Notes: generated from the sequence alone by a model not told the origin. A stretch of 64,000 nt of DNA from Peptoclostridium sp. (GCF_009881055.1 NZ_WXFG01000005.1:62001-126000), one strand, 5' to 3'. Positions 34,255-45,423 are shown, numbered from the stretch's first letter. Translations and numbers: made by a program.

Positions 34255-35325
34255 ATGTTTTACAAGGAAAAAAGCGATGTCAGCTTCGGGCAGACGCCTC
34301 TTGACAATATATTCATAGACATATTCATGCCCATGTCAAATGGCACTTTTGTAATGGTCTATATCCTGGGCTACAGGTATGCCTGCCAGGGCGGTGAGCT
34401 TGAGAGTCCTCCAAGCAACATGATGATAGCCAGAAATCTTGGCATCCCGCTTTCGGATGTGCTGGGTGCCTGGAGCTTCTGGGAGGAGCGTGGGCTTATA
34501 AAAAAACATGCCAACTCTTCCGCTGACGAAACCGACTACAGCGTTGAATTTATGGACCTTAAGAAACTCTATATGGAAAAGATAATGCCCGGAACCCAAA
34601 AGTCAAAGAGTGAAAGAATTGGCGTCGACGATCTGATACTTCTAAATGAAAACGAGAGCATACAGTCAATGTTCAACTTCATAAACGATACCATATCCAG
34701 GGAACTTGTGCCAAACGAAAAGCGCAGAATACTTGAAATAATGGAAAAGTACAACATGACCTGCGACGTTGTCAAGATGGCTTATACTCAGGCCATGTCC
34801 AAGAAAGGCATAAAGAATATCAGCTATATAGAGTCGATACTGCGCAACTGGTATGATCTTAAAATCACTAATATGCAGCAGCTCGAGGAGCATATTGGCC
34901 GCCAGGGCGAAAAAATATCCCTCTATAGCGAAGTTTTCAAGGCCCTTGGTTTTGCAAGACCACCCTCAGCCGAGGAAAAGAAGGTTATGGATTCCTGGAC
35001 CGACAGCATGCACTTTGATATCGAGCTCATACTCAAGGCCTGCTCTAGGTCAAAAAATACGTCCAACCCGTCTATAGCTTATATAAATGGCATACTCAGA
35101 AACTGGCATGAGAAGGGCATCAAAACAGTTGAAGATGCAGAGCTTGAAATTGAATCGCGAGCTAAAAATCAAAAATCTTTGGTACGCCACAAATCAACTG
35201 ATAAACCTGCTGCAAACCCATATAAGACAAAATTCCACTTTGCAGAGGAGCGCAGTTCGAGATATACTCCGGAAGAATTTGAAAAAATAGTTCTCGAAAG
35301 CCAGAAAAAAAGATTTAATAAGTAG
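34255..35325 (+). CDS. DnaD-type primosome protein with two DnaD domains
   Basis: 356 residues. An N-terminal winged-helix region (about 1-110) is followed by two DnaD/DnaB2 domains: RRILEIMEKYNMTCDVVKMAYTQAMSKKGIKNISYIESILRNWYD and KKVMDSWTDSMHFDIELILKACSRSKNTSNPSIAYINGILRNWHEKGI. Both end with the YxxxxLRNW signature. In Firmicutes such proteins remodel DNA and help load the replicative helicase. The gene is followed eight bases later by a DnaC/DnaI-type loader, supporting this role. Confidence 0.9.
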   Translation: MFYKEKSDVSFGQTPLDNIFIDIFMPMSNGTFVMVYILGYRYACQGGELESPPSNMMIARNLGIPLSDVLGAWSFWEERGLIKKHANSSADETDYSVEFMDLKKLYMEKIMPGTQKSKSERIGVDDLILLNENESIQSMFNFINDTISRELVPNEKRRILEIMEKYNMTCDVVKMAYTQAMSKKGIKNISYIESILRNWYDLKITNMQQLEEHIGRQGEKISLYSEVFKALGFARPPSAEEKKVMDSWTDSMHFDIELILKACSRSKNTSNPSIAYINGILRNWHEKGIKTVEDAELEIESRAKNQKSLVRHKSTDKPAANPYKTKFHFAEERSSRYTPEEFEKIVLESQKKRFNK

Positions 35326-35333
35326 GTGAAAAA

Positions 35334-36320
35334 TTGAGAGAAGAAACTCTAAGAAAAATACTTTCAAAATATGAAAAAAAACGTGACGCAGCCGCCAACC
35401 GCCTCGAGCTGCGCAAAAAAAAGCTCTACTCCGTTTTTCCAAGGCTTGAGGAGATAGAGGGCGAGATATTCAGCCTAGGCCTTAAGATGGGCAAGCTGGC
35501 ACTCGACAATCCAGATGACCTCGAAAGCATCGTGGAACACAGCAAGCAAAAGCTCGAGACTCTAAAACGCGAAAAAGAAGCTATAATGAAGTCCTCCGGC
35601 TTCCCGGCAGACTACCTTTCAATGCAGTACGAGTGCCCTCTATGCAAAGACAGAGGTTTTCTGGCCAGCGGCGAGAAATGTACCTGCCTCAGGCAGGAGC
35701 TTATTGCAGAAGCCTATAAGATGTCGAATCTCAAGCAAGTTCTGCTCAGGGAGAACCTCGCGACTTTCAACCTTGATATTTTTTCAGATGAAAAAAATAG
35801 CAATTCTGAGCTTTCTCCAAAGGAAAATATGGCCACAATACTGGCCACATGCGATAATTTCATAATGAACTTCGCCGAAAGCAACGGAGAAAACCTGCTT
35901 TTTTATGGCACCACCGGCTCCGGAAAGACATTCATGTGCAACTGCATAGCCAAGGATCTATTGGATAGAGGCCATTTTGTCATTTATCAAACTGCTTTTT
36001 CTCTGTTTGCTATAATAGAAGACTATAGATTCCAAAAAAGAGACAACGCTATAGACAGGGAATCCTACGAATCGCTCTTTGAATGCGACCTACTTATAAT
36101 AGATGATCTTGGCAGTGAAATTCAAAACACCTTCACCATCAGCGAACTTTTTCATATACTAAACACTCGTCTTATAAATGGTAAAAAAACTGTTATATCT
36201 ACCAACCTTACGCTTATAGAATTAGATCAACGTTATACAGGCAGAATATTTTCAAGGCTGTCGAGTAACTTCAATTTACTTAGATTCTTCGGCAAAGACC
36301 TGAGGTGGGAAAACAGGTAA
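35334..36320 (+). CDS. DnaC/DnaI-type helicase loader ATPase
   Basis: 328 residues. An N-terminal coiled-coil and a zinc-finger-like YECPLCKDRGFLASGEKCTCLRQ segment precede an AAA+ core with Walker A FYGTTGSGKTFMCNCIA, Walker B LLIIDDLGSE and the sensor TNLTLIEL. It should load the DnaB ring onto DNA at the origin. The start is TTG with TAGGTGA upstream. It forms a two-gene unit with the DnaD-type gene and ends at a large hairpin. Confidence 0.9.
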   Translation: MREETLRKILSKYEKKRDAAANRLELRKKKLYSVFPRLEEIEGEIFSLGLKMGKLALDNPDDLESIVEHSKQKLETLKREKEAIMKSSGFPADYLSMQYECPLCKDRGFLASGEKCTCLRQELIAEAYKMSNLKQVLLRENLATFNLDIFSDEKNSNSELSPKENMATILATCDNFIMNFAESNGENLLFYGTTGSGKTFMCNCIAKDLLDRGHFVIYQTAFSLFAIIEDYRFQKRDNAIDRESYESLFECDLLIIDDLGSEIQNTFTISELFHILNTRLINGKKTVISTNLTLIELDQRYTGRIFSRLSSNFNLLRFFGKDLRWENR

Positions 36321-36330
36321 AAAAGATAAT

Positions 36331-36385
36331 CCACCAATAAAAAAAAGATGCCCGAAACATTTCGGACATCCTTTTTTTATTGGTG
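36331..36385. terminator. Bidirectional terminator between the loader gene and tRNA-Val
   Basis: CCACCAATAAAAAAA and GATG(C)CCGAAA pair with TTTCGG(A)CATC and TTTTTTTATTGGTGG, giving a hairpin of over 20 bp. The outer arm includes the tRNA 3' CCA end. Confidence 0.85.
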
Positions 36386-36456
36386 GGAGCAACAGGGCTC
36401 GAACCTGTGACCCCCTGCTTGTAAGGCAGATGCTCTCCCAGCTGAGCTATGCTCCC
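36381..36456 (-). tRNA. tRNA-Val (anticodon UAC)
   Basis: 76 bases with encoded CCA. The acceptor stem GGGAGCA/TGCTCCC, D arm TAGCTCAGCTGGGAGAGCA, anticodon arm CTGCCTTACAAGCAG and T arm ACAGGTTCGAACCTGT all pair. The loop CTTACAA gives anticodon TAC, reading GUA and other valine codons. Confidence 0.97.
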
Positions 36457-36577
36457 ACGAATTTTTAACTTGTGTTTTATTTTACTATCGTTTGGACCGT
36501 ATGTCAACACTTATGCCGCAAATATTTGAAAAGACATATTACATAGTCAGCCAATGCGACCGCTTATCAAAGACAAA

Positions 36578-36605
36578 AATGGCGAAAGCGTATGCTTTCG
36601 CCATT
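36578..36605 (-). terminator. Terminator after purA
   Basis: AATGGCGAAAGC-GTAT-GCTTTCGCCATT, 12-bp perfect stem, followed by TTTGTCTTTG on the minus strand. Confidence 0.85.
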
Positions 36606-36618
36606 CAATAGCTATATA

Positions 36619-37905
<1,287 letters not shown>

Positions 37906-38050
37906 TCACCTCTTTATTTATAAAAAATATTATTCACATATATTCGAACACTACAAGTTTTATTTTATCAAATATACGTATTATAATCAATCTTTAAATT
38001 GTAAGCTAATTGCGTCAGGCCTTTTGAGAGCTGCAGGCAAGGCGTCAAAA

Positions 38051-38074
38051 AAACCGCCTGCAATGAGGCGGTTT
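38051..38074 (-). terminator. Terminator after the cysteine desulfurase-like gene
   Basis: AAACCGCCT pairs with AGGCGGTTT; the minus strand continues TTTTTTGACG. Confidence 0.85.
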
Positions 38075-38078
38075 CCAT

Positions 38079-39236
38079 TTATTCCATCGACTCGAGAGTC
38101 CTTTTAATCGCATCGGCTGCATACTCGATCTGCTCTAGCGTTGTTGCATAGCCGAAGCTGAATCTTACAGTTCCCTGCGGGAATGTTCCCAGTGTTTTGT
38201 GTGCCGAAGGCGCGCAGTGAAGGCCAACCCTTGTCGAAATGTGGTATTCGTGCTCAAGTACAAAACCTATCTCCGCATTGTCGCTGCCTTCAAAGTCTAT
38301 CGAGACCACAGCAACCCTGCCTTCCCCAGTTTCCTTGCCTGCCAGCTTTACGCCAGGCAAGTCCTTGACCCTTTTTATGAACTCCATTGTCATCTCAAGC
38401 TCGTGCTCTCTTATATTTTCTATGCCCTTTTCCTTGAGGAATTTAAGCGATGCGTTAAGGCCGTATATTCCGACAATGTTTTGCGTGCCTGATTCGAACT
38501 TGTCGGGCATGAAATGCGGCTGCTCCTCTGATTCAGATGTGCTGCCCGTTCCGCCCTCTATGAAAGGCTCCACCTGCTCACACAGCCTGTCATTTATTAC
38601 AAAGCCGCCCATCCCTGGAGGTCCAAGCAGGCTCTTGTGTCCGGTAAAAGCTATCGCGTCGGCATTTAGCTTTTTCATATCAACATCGAGCACTCCTGCA
38701 GTCTGAGCCGCGTCTACTATGAAGAATATGTCGTGTTCCCTGGCTATTCTGCCCACACCCTCCAGATCAAGCACAGTTCCACATACGTTCGAAGCGTGCA
38801 TCATTATTATGGCCTTAGTACTCTCCTTTATAAGGCTCCTTACGCTTTCAAGGTCAACCTGTCCATCCGGAAAGCATTTCGCCCTTGAAAATTCAACACC
38901 TTTTTTCGAGAGGCTGTTGAGAGGTCTTGTGACTGCATTGTGCTCCATTGATGATATTATAACGTGGTCGCCCGCTTTTAGCAGACCTTTCATTATTGCA
39001 TTCAGACTTTCAGTTATGTTCTTTGTGAAAACTACGTTCTCCACCTTGTCGCAGTTGAAAAGCTCGCAGAGCAGCTCCCTGGTTTCAAGGACTATCCTTT
39101 GCGCCGCAAAGGCGTCTTCGTATGCCCCTCGGCCTACATTGCAGCCGACATTGGTGATATAGTTGGCCATGGCCTCAGCCACGCCTGGAGCTTTTGGAAA
39201 TGCTGTCGCTCCGTTGTCCATGTATATACCTTTCAT
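38079..39236 (-). CDS. Cysteine desulfurase-family aminotransferase (class V)
   Basis: 385 residues, PLP-dependent. The PLP lysine is in AIAFTGHKSLLGPPGMGGF, and a cysteine sits in the active-site loop as STRVGLHCAPSAHKTLG. The opening MDNGATAFPKAPGV is typical of the EF2568-like subfamily, often found near selenium or molybdenum-hydroxylase genes. It should take sulfur (or selenium) from cysteine (or selenocysteine). A selenium role is suggested by YedF and DUF3343 genes 10 kb away, but not shown. Confidence 0.85.
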   Translation of the reverse strand: MKGIYMDNGATAFPKAPGVAEAMANYITNVGCNVGRGAYEDAFAAQRIVLETRELLCELFNCDKVENVVFTKNITESLNAIMKGLLKAGDHVIISSMEHNAVTRPLNSLSKKGVEFSRAKCFPDGQVDLESVRSLIKESTKAIIMMHASNVCGTVLDLEGVGRIAREHDIFFIVDAAQTAGVLDVDMKKLNADAIAFTGHKSLLGPPGMGGFVINDRLCEQVEPFIEGGTGSTSESEEQPHFMPDKFESGTQNIVGIYGLNASLKFLKEKGIENIREHELEMTMEFIKRVKDLPGVKLAGKETGEGRVAVVSIDFEGSDNAEIGFVLEHEYHISTRVGLHCAPSAHKTLGTFPQGTVRFSFGYATTLEQIEYAADAIKRTLESME

Positions 39237-39480
39237 ATCATTGGTACCTCCACAAAAAATATTTTCTTCGCTTATTTCTATAGTTAATCAGATTGTTTTT
39301 TCAATGACTTTGGAAAATACAGCTTTGTATCACTCCTAATAATAATATAAAAGAGATCATAAATAAATCAAAAAAACAAAACTTAGAGACAATTTTCCAT
39401 AGAAGTATTTTATGAATTCATCGTTGTATATTAGAATTGTCAATAATGCATATGCTATCAACCATGCAGATTCTGCAATA
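39237..39480. other. Gap without a recognised gene
   Basis: AT-rich sequence upstream of the desulfurase-like gene. It probably holds that gene's promoter, but no consensus pair was clear, and no RNA motif or ORF was recognised. Confidence 0.5.
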
Positions 39481-39516
39481 TAAAAAGGCTGACTTGGCAA
39501 ATGCCAAATCAACCTT
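39481..39516 (-). terminator. Terminator after the DUF134 gene
   Basis: AAAAAGGCTGACTTGGC pairs with GCCAAATCAACCTTT with wobble pairs; T-run on the minus strand. Confidence 0.8.
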
Positions 39517-39537
39517 TAAGTTTTATAACGAAGTTTT

Positions 39538-39978
39538 CTAGTCTTCACCCTTGCACCACTTAATGCAAAAATCCGCCTTCTTGCTGCAAAGGACCTTTTC
39601 AGATCCGCAGGCTGGACATGTGAACCTGTCCTGCTTGTATTTGATTTCGTATACAGTCGAACAATCCAGGCATTTGTATTTGCACATGCTGGTGGTATAG
39701 TGACCTCCGCTGATTCGGATGGCCTTGCCTTCTATAAGTGCTGACACCACCTTTTTCCTTGCACTGTCAATTATGTTCTGGAATGTCTGGCGCGATACCT
39801 GCATCTTCTCGGCGCATTCCTCCTGGTTGAGCTCATGTATATCCTTGAGCCTCATCGCTTCAAGCTCTTCCACATTCAAGACTATTTCATCTATCTCACA
39901 TTTTGGCTTCCCCCAGGGCACAAAGTATGTAGCCTCCGGAAAGAATTCCACCCGTCTGAATTTCTTTGGTCTTGCCAT
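39538..39978 (-). CDS. DUF134 (UPF0251) DNA-binding protein with C-terminal zinc ribbon
   Basis: 146 residues. The DUF134 domain contains a sigma-like helix-turn-helix: EAMRLKDIHELNQEECAEKMQVSRQTFQNIIDSARKK. After it comes KCLDCSTVYEIKYKQDRFTCPACGSEKV, a four-cysteine ribbon, then extra cysteines (LCSKKADFCIKWC). Family members are thought to be transcription regulators, frequently near iron-sulfur or NifX-like genes. The start follows GGGAGGG. It lies between the desulfurase-like and acetyltransferase genes. Confidence 0.85.
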   Translation of the reverse strand: MARPKKFRRVEFFPEATYFVPWGKPKCEIDEIVLNVEELEAMRLKDIHELNQEECAEKMQVSRQTFQNIIDSARKKVVSALIEGKAIRISGGHYTTSMCKYKCLDCSTVYEIKYKQDRFTCPACGSEKVLCSKKADFCIKWCKGED

Positions 39979-40019
39979 ATAACTGCCCTCCCGCATACGC
40001 GCCGTGTCATTCCATAAAA

Positions 40020-40066
40020 GATATCCACACTTATCAACAGGCTGTCTGTTGATTATGTGGATATCT
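40020..40066 (-). terminator. Hairpin terminator built from DnaA-box-like repeats
   Basis: GATATCCACA-TTATCAACAG pairs with CTGTTGAT-ATGTGGATATC around a short loop. On the minus strand it is followed by TTTTATGG. It contains the acetyltransferase stop codon. Its arms are ATATCCACA and TTATCAACA, each one base from a DnaA box. Confidence 0.7.
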
Positions 40067-40625
40067 CCATTCTGTAAAAAAGTGCCTTTATATTGTCGCC
40101 CCGCTTTATGAACACCTTGTCTCTTTTGAAATCCTCATCCTTCGGAATGTCACTTTTTTTGATGTTTACTTTCATATATGACTTGTCGACATATTTGAAG
40201 CCGCACGCCAGATAGCATCTGTAGGCTCTCCTGTTGAAGGCCGCCACCCTCAGCACCAGCTTCTTGTATTTCATTCCGTCGAAGTAATAGTTCAAAAATG
40301 CCGTTATGGCGTCACGCCCATATCCCGCGTCAACATATTTTGGGCTGAAAACTATCCCCATTTCTGCTTTTTTGGAAAATATGTTCACATTCCTAAGCGA
40401 GATATATCCTATGACTTCACCTGTCATAGTCAGCACAGTAAAGCATTTTTTCAATCCGCTGTTTTTTATGCCATACCATACATCCCTCTCGCCGTGTGTA
40501 AACTGCGGAAATGAGTAGTCTGCAAGAAGGGGATCTTCATATGGAGGCCATGTAACCATGACGTCTACGTCTTCTCTTTCCATCCTTCGAATAAGTGTCT
40601 TTTCTCCCTTTGATAGCAAATGCAC
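40053..40625 (-). CDS. GNAT-family N-acetyltransferase (RimJ/RimL-like)
   Basis: 190 residues from a GTG start following GGGGAG. The acetyl-CoA region is VFSPKYVDAGYGRDAITAFLNYYF, and the fold ends with LRVAAFNRRAYRCYLACGFKYVDKSY, as in RimJ/RimL proteins. Substrate unknown: ribosomal proteins, antibiotics and small molecules are all used by relatives. It lies 41 bases below dnaB and may be read through from that operon. Confidence 0.85.
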   Translation of the reverse strand: MHLLSKGEKTLIRRMEREDVDVMVTWPPYEDPLLADYSFPQFTHGERDVWYGIKNSGLKKCFTVLTMTGEVIGYISLRNVNIFSKKAEMGIVFSPKYVDAGYGRDAITAFLNYYFDGMKYKKLVLRVAAFNRRAYRCYLACGFKYVDKSYMKVNIKKSDIPKDEDFKRDKVFIKRGDNIKALFYRMEIST

Positions 40626-40666
40626 TCTCTCCCCATCAGGCTACAGCTTTGTCGGGATTAGTCAAG

Positions 40667-41995
40667 CTACAGCTCCCTTGCAATATTGTGGAATTTTTGA
40701 AATTCTCCCATCCAGACAAGCTCCACCGTTCCCGTCTCGCCATGACGGTGCTTGGCTATTATTATCTCGCCTATATTTTTCTTGTCTGTGTCTTCATGGT
40801 AGTAGTCATCCCTGTATATGAACATAACTATATCCGCATCCTGCTCTATCGCTCCGGATTCCCTAAGGTCCGAAAGCATAGGCCTGTGGTCGGATCTGAG
40901 CTCGGGCGCACGTGAAAGCTGCGAAAGCGCAATCACGGGACAATTGAGCTCCTTTGCTATTATCTTAAGCGAACGCGATATCTTGGCTATCTCCTGCTGG
41001 CGGCTTTCTCCGCCCGAGTCGCTCTCCATGAGCTGCAGGTAGTCTATGAGTACCATGTCCAGGCCCTTTTCCATCTTGAGTCTTCTGCACTTTGACCTTA
41101 TCTCCATAACGCTTATGCCCGGAGTATCGTCTATATGGATGTTGGCCTTGGCAAGCACGCCCATGGCCTCTATTATCTTGGGCCACTCTTCCTCGCTGAG
41201 GCCCCCGCTTTTTATCTTGTTTAACTCCACATGCGACTGGGCCGCTATCATACGCTGTATGAGCTGCTCCTTTGACATCTCGAGACTGAATATGGCAACC
41301 GAGCTCTTGGCCTTGAGCGCCGCATTCTGCGCCAGATTAAGCGCAAAAGCCGTCTTGCCCATCGCAGGACGGGCTGCTATAAGCACAAGATCTGTCTTTT
41401 GGAGTCCGCTTGTCTTTCTGTCAAGGTCAGTAAAACCAGTCGTAGTTCCCGTTATTGCTCCCTTGTTCCTTGCGAGCTCTTCCATTACTTCATATGCACT
41501 CATTAGCACTTCGCTTATAGGGCGCATATTGTCTCCGCTTTTTTCCTGTGAAATGTCGAAAATGTTCTTTTCAGACAGCTCTAGGATTCTCTCCACCGAT
41601 TCACTGTCGGCATAGCTTGCCTCAAGAATTTTATATGAAGCTCCTATAAGCTCCCTTAGTATGGCTTTTTCCTTTACTATTTTTGCATAGTTACGCACAT
41701 TCGAAGTCGTCGGCACAACCGTAGAAAGCTCAGTTATATAGGCTATGCCTCCCACCGATTCCATAGAATCTCTTCTTTTGAGCTCTTCGGTAAGCGTAAT
41801 CAAGTCTACCGGCTCGCTTCTGCTGTATAGAGTCATTATCGCAGAATAAATATTAGCATGTGCTTCCTTGTAAAAATCACCCGGCCTTAGTATGTCGGCC
41901 ACTTCGCTTATGCAATCCTTGTTGAGAAGTATCGAGCCGAGCACAGATTGCTCTGCATCTATACTGTGCGGCGGTACCTTTCCCATTAAATCCAC
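40667..41995 (-). CDS. dnaB: Replicative DNA helicase
   Basis: 442 residues. The N-terminal domain starts VPPHSIDAEQSVLGSILL. The RecA-like motor carries Walker A AARPAMGKTAFALN, Walker B DMVLIDYLQLME and the arginine-finger region YRDDYYHEDT. It unwinds DNA at the fork as a hexamer. A GTG at 41995 lies eight bases after GGAG; an ATG three codons later has poorer spacing. It is the last core gene of gdpP-rplI-dnaB, an order conserved in Firmicutes. Confidence 0.96.
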   Translation of the reverse strand: MDLMGKVPPHSIDAEQSVLGSILLNKDCISEVADILRPGDFYKEAHANIYSAIMTLYSRSEPVDLITLTEELKRRDSMESVGGIAYITELSTVVPTTSNVRNYAKIVKEKAILRELIGASYKILEASYADSESVERILELSEKNIFDISQEKSGDNMRPISEVLMSAYEVMEELARNKGAITGTTTGFTDLDRKTSGLQKTDLVLIAARPAMGKTAFALNLAQNAALKAKSSVAIFSLEMSKEQLIQRMIAAQSHVELNKIKSGGLSEEEWPKIIEAMGVLAKANIHIDDTPGISVMEIRSKCRRLKMEKGLDMVLIDYLQLMESDSGGESRQQEIAKISRSLKIIAKELNCPVIALSQLSRAPELRSDHRPMLSDLRESGAIEQDADIVMFIYRDDYYHEDTDKKNIGEIIIAKHRHGETGTVELVWMGEFQKFHNIAREL

Positions 41996-42014
41996 TAAAA
42001 CCACTCCAGATTTT

Positions 42015-42467
42015 CTATTTGTCAGTTTCCTTAACCTCTACCTTTAGTTTGGCAACAACATCTTGATGCAGCTTTATCTCCACGAAGCTCATGCCAAGTG
42101 CCTTTATAGGTTCGTCAAGCAATATCTTCCTCTTGTCAACATCGATCCCATGCTTTTTCTTGAGATTTTCAGCAATGTCCTTAGATGTGATAGAGCCAAA
42201 AAGCCTGCCACCTTCTCCTGCCTTAGAAAACAGAGTCACTGTTAGCTCCTCCATTGATTTTGCAAGTTCTTTGGCAGCCTCATGCTCTTTTTCCTCTTTT
42301 ATCTTCTGAGAAGTCTTCTGCTCACTAAGTATCTTCAAATTGCCTTCAGATGCCTCTTTTGCAACTCCTTTTGGAAAAAGAAAATTCCTCGCATAACCGT
42401 CGCTTACATTTATTACATCTCCTTTTTTGCCTGTTCCCTTCAAATCCTTAAGTAGGATAACCTTCAT
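42015..42467 (-). CDS. rplI: Ribosomal protein L9
   Basis: 150 residues. N-terminal domain [36 protein letters not shown], the long connecting helix, and a C-terminal domain with [19 protein letters not shown]. It binds 23S rRNA near the base of the L1 stalk. Its start codon shares one base with the gdpP stop (TAATG), implying coupled translation. Confidence 0.97.
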   Translation of the reverse strand: MKVILLKDLKGTGKKGDVINVSDGYARNFLFPKGVAKEASEGNLKILSEQKTSQKIKEEKEHEAAKELAKSMEELTVTLFSKAGEGGRLFGSITSKDIAENLKKKHGIDVDKRKILLDEPIKALGMSFVEIKLHQDVVAKLKVEVKETDK

Positions 42468-44467
42468 TATAAATCTACCTCCTTTAGATATTCTCTTATT
42501 ATGTTCTCTAGTCTGGATTTTACCTCTTCAATTTCAGAGTCTGTTATCTGGGCTCCGGCAACATCCAAATGGCCGCCTCCACCTATTTTTTCCAATATCA
42601 CCTGCACATTCACCTCGCCCATTGAACGCGCGCTTACGTATATAACGCCGTCCGTATCCTTGCCGAGGACGAATGACGCCTTTATTCCCTTTATGTTCAG
42701 CAGCTCGTCAGCTCCCTGCGCTATTACTAGCTGTAGACTCTCAGTATTTTCAGGACATACCGACATGGCTATTATCTTGTCTAGTATGACTGCATTTTTA
42801 ATGACCTCTGCCTTGCCAAAGAAGGTTTCCATATCTCCCTGGAACAGCCTCTTGACTGCCGCCGTATCGGCTCCTATTTTCTTGAGCATGGCTGCTGCTT
42901 CAAAGGTCCTCACGCCAGTCCTGAAAGTGAAGTTCTTGGTGTCCAGAGTTATGCCCGCAAGCAGTGCCTCCGATTCGAATTTTGAAATATAAGGCTTCTC
43001 CGAAATGTACTGTATAAGCTCTGTCACCATCTCGCTTGCCGAGGATGCGTATGTCTCATGATATGAAAGCACAGCATTCTCTATGAACTCAAGGCCCCTT
43101 CTATGGTGGTCTATTACCACCACTCTGTCGCAAATATCAAGCAGCTCCTTGCACTCTGTAAAGTTGGGTCTATGTGTGTCTACAACTATGAGCAGCGTGT
43201 CGGAATGTGCATTCCTCATAGCTTCTTCTTTTTTTACAAATATATTCTTATAGTCTCCAAAAGCGCTCACACTCTTTACAAGCACATCTATCGAGGGATT
43301 GGACTCCTGCAGCACTATGCTTGATTCCTTGCCCATATGGCTGCACATGCTGTGAACTCCCAGAGCAGCTCCCATGGAATCGAGATCCGGATGCCTGTGC
43401 CCCATTATAAGCACATTTTTGCTGTCATTTATCAGGTCTCTTAATGCGTATGCTATGAGTCTGGCCTTTACCTTTGTCTTCTTTTCTATACCCTTTGACT
43501 TTCCTCCATAAAACGTTGACTTGTCTTTTCGCTTTATTACAGCCTGGTCTCCGCCTCTTCCCTGAGCCAGATCAAGGGCGCTCTCAGCGTATTCAAGGCT
43601 CTTTAGAAGCGTATTGCCCCAGGTGCCTATTCCTATACTGAGCGTTATTGGAAGCGAGTTGCCATAGTTTATCTCCCTTATTTCATCAAGCACGGCAAAC
43701 TTTTGCTTTTCCAGGCCTTCGAGTATCAAGTTGTCCATAAAAAGTATATATCGGTCGCTCCTTGTCTTTTGAAGTGCCGCTCCTACACCGTCTGCCCATG
43801 TCTTGAGCGTTCTTTCCACGTCTGCAATCAGAAGAGGACGCATGTCAGATCCTGCGCTCTCTAGCACCTCATCGAAACTGTCCACCTGTATTATCCCGAA
43901 AACCGGCTTTTCCTCATAATACCTCTTTGAAAGGCTGAGAAGCCTTGTGTTTTCCACAAAATACGCCATTATAAGGTACTTTACCTCACCCTTGTTGTCT
44001 ATCTTTACAATGTTGTATGTGACGTTGAAATTCCGGTCATTTAGCGCCACAGTGGTGTAGAGCTCGCTTTTTTCATTCAGCGCCCTCTTGAGGTTGAGGT
44101 TTGGTATTATCTGCTCGATATTCTGCCCAAGCAACTCCTCTTTTTTGAGCATGTCAGAAAACTTGTTGTTGTACCAGTTTATGTTGCCGTCAATCTCAAG
44201 TATGCAAAATGGTATTGGCAGATTGAGCATGGCATTTTTGACAGTCTCGTCGATGTCCGCAGAAAGGCTTTCAATATATTTTGTCCACTGTCTTGTCCTG
44301 ACGTCCGATGTTTTTCTGTTATGGTTTAAAAGATACGCTATCACTATTATCCACAGCGCTCCCAAAATCCAGTTGTAGAACAAGACCGTAGCGGCAAGCA
44401 GCAGTATAATTGCCATATATGTGTTTTGTTCAGGAAACCAAAACTTGAAATTCATTTTAGTTTTCAT
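42467..44467 (-). CDS. gdpP: c-di-AMP phosphodiesterase GdpP
   Basis: 666 residues, standard length. Two N-terminal membrane helices, a PAS domain, a degenerate GGDEF region ([36 protein letters not shown]), then DHH ([24 protein letters not shown]) and DHHA1 ([12 protein letters not shown]) domains. It hydrolyses c-di-AMP to pApA and so sets potassium, osmotic and cell-wall responses. The riboswitch at 7.7 kb senses the same molecule. Confidence 0.95.
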   Translation of the reverse strand: MKTKMNFKFWFPEQNTYMAIILLLAATVLFYNWILGALWIIVIAYLLNHNRKTSDVRTRQWTKYIESLSADIDETVKNAMLNLPIPFCILEIDGNINWYNNKFSDMLKKEELLGQNIEQIIPNLNLKRALNEKSELYTTVALNDRNFNVTYNIVKIDNKGEVKYLIMAYFVENTRLLSLSKRYYEEKPVFGIIQVDSFDEVLESAGSDMRPLLIADVERTLKTWADGVGAALQKTRSDRYILFMDNLILEGLEKQKFAVLDEIREINYGNSLPITLSIGIGTWGNTLLKSLEYAESALDLAQGRGGDQAVIKRKDKSTFYGGKSKGIEKKTKVKARLIAYALRDLINDSKNVLIMGHRHPDLDSMGAALGVHSMCSHMGKESSIVLQESNPSIDVLVKSVSAFGDYKNIFVKKEEAMRNAHSDTLLIVVDTHRPNFTECKELLDICDRVVVIDHHRRGLEFIENAVLSYHETYASSASEMVTELIQYISEKPYISKFESEALLAGITLDTKNFTFRTGVRTFEAAAMLKKIGADTAAVKRLFQGDMETFFGKAEVIKNAVILDKIIAMSVCPENTESLQLVIAQGADELLNIKGIKASFVLGKDTDGVIYVSARSMGEVNVQVILEKIGGGGHLDVAGAQITDSEIEEVKSRLENIIREYLKEVDL

Positions 44468-44490
44468 TATGGCATAGGCCTCCTAAATCA

Positions 44491-45423
44491 TCATTTTCTA
44501 ATCCTTCTGAAATCTATTATGGAATCTAAGAATCCTACGACCGAAACTATTGAAGATAGTGGGCCTAAAAAAATCATCATGAAAAGAAGCAGGTTCCTAA
44601 TGACCTTGTTGATTTTCGACTTGTTCAGAAAATATCCTGTGACAGCAAAACCCTGCATGAAAAACATGAAAATAATTATGAATGTTATGTTAGCCACTAG
44701 ATTTTCGTAGTTTATCCACGAGAGTCCTTTTGCGCTCATTGTAAGAAAATATATTATTAGCATCCCAAGAGCGATGTTGCCCGGCAGCGTAAACTCGCTA
44801 AGCTTTGGTATATTGCCCGAATACCCCCTTGTCCTCTTGAGTATTGAAAGAGCCAGATAATAGTTGAAAAACGACATCAGCATCGCCTGAACCACTATGG
44901 CGCCCGGTATTATGAGCTTCATGTACTCAAGCAGCGCTCCGACATCGGCTGCCGCCTGTTTTTGTCCAAGGCCTGACATCATGTCGCCCTGCATCTTAAC
45001 GGCCTGCTCGAACATCTGCACAGCTTTTTCTATTATGTCGACTCCAAGCACTATTGACATTAACTTTACATACACCATGACAAGCACTATTGAGGTTATG
45101 AATCCCCACGCCACAGGTCCAAACGGCTCCTTTGACGATATGCCTCTATAGCCTATTGCAACTCCCGGCACAAAAAACAAAAGCGCCAGTGTGATTCCGT
45201 ATATGGGATCTGTGAACATCGATACGGCCGCCGCAGAAATCACCGAAGCCATCACGCCGTATCTGAGGCCATTTCGCATTGTTATGAGAATGTAGGGAAC
45301 GGCCGTGAAAAATGTAAGCAGCCCCAGAAGCGGTATGTACGTCCCTGCCAAGATGAATATTACTCCTATTGCAGATATGAGCGCAGACTCCGAAAGCCTC
45401 TGCCTGCTGTTTCTTTCAATCAC
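44491..45423 (-). CDS. DUF2232 membrane protein (YybS family)
   Basis: 310 residues with seven or eight hydrophobic helices. The start is a GTG seven bases after AGGAGG; an upstream ATG lacks a site. YybS proteins are encoded just upstream of gdpP in many Firmicutes, as here. Function is unknown; a transporter-like S component is one suggestion from the fold. It is coupled to gdpP by a 23-base gap. Confidence 0.87.
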   Translation of the reverse strand: MIERNSRQRLSESALISAIGVIFILAGTYIPLLGLLTFFTAVPYILITMRNGLRYGVMASVISAAAVSMFTDPIYGITLALLFFVPGVAIGYRGISSKEPFGPVAWGFITSIVLVMVYVKLMSIVLGVDIIEKAVQMFEQAVKMQGDMMSGLGQKQAAADVGALLEYMKLIIPGAIVVQAMLMSFFNYYLALSILKRTRGYSGNIPKLSEFTLPGNIALGMLIIYFLTMSAKGLSWINYENLVANITFIIIFMFFMQGFAVTGYFLNKSKINKVIRNLLLFMMIFLGPLSSIVSVVGFLDSIIDFRRIRK

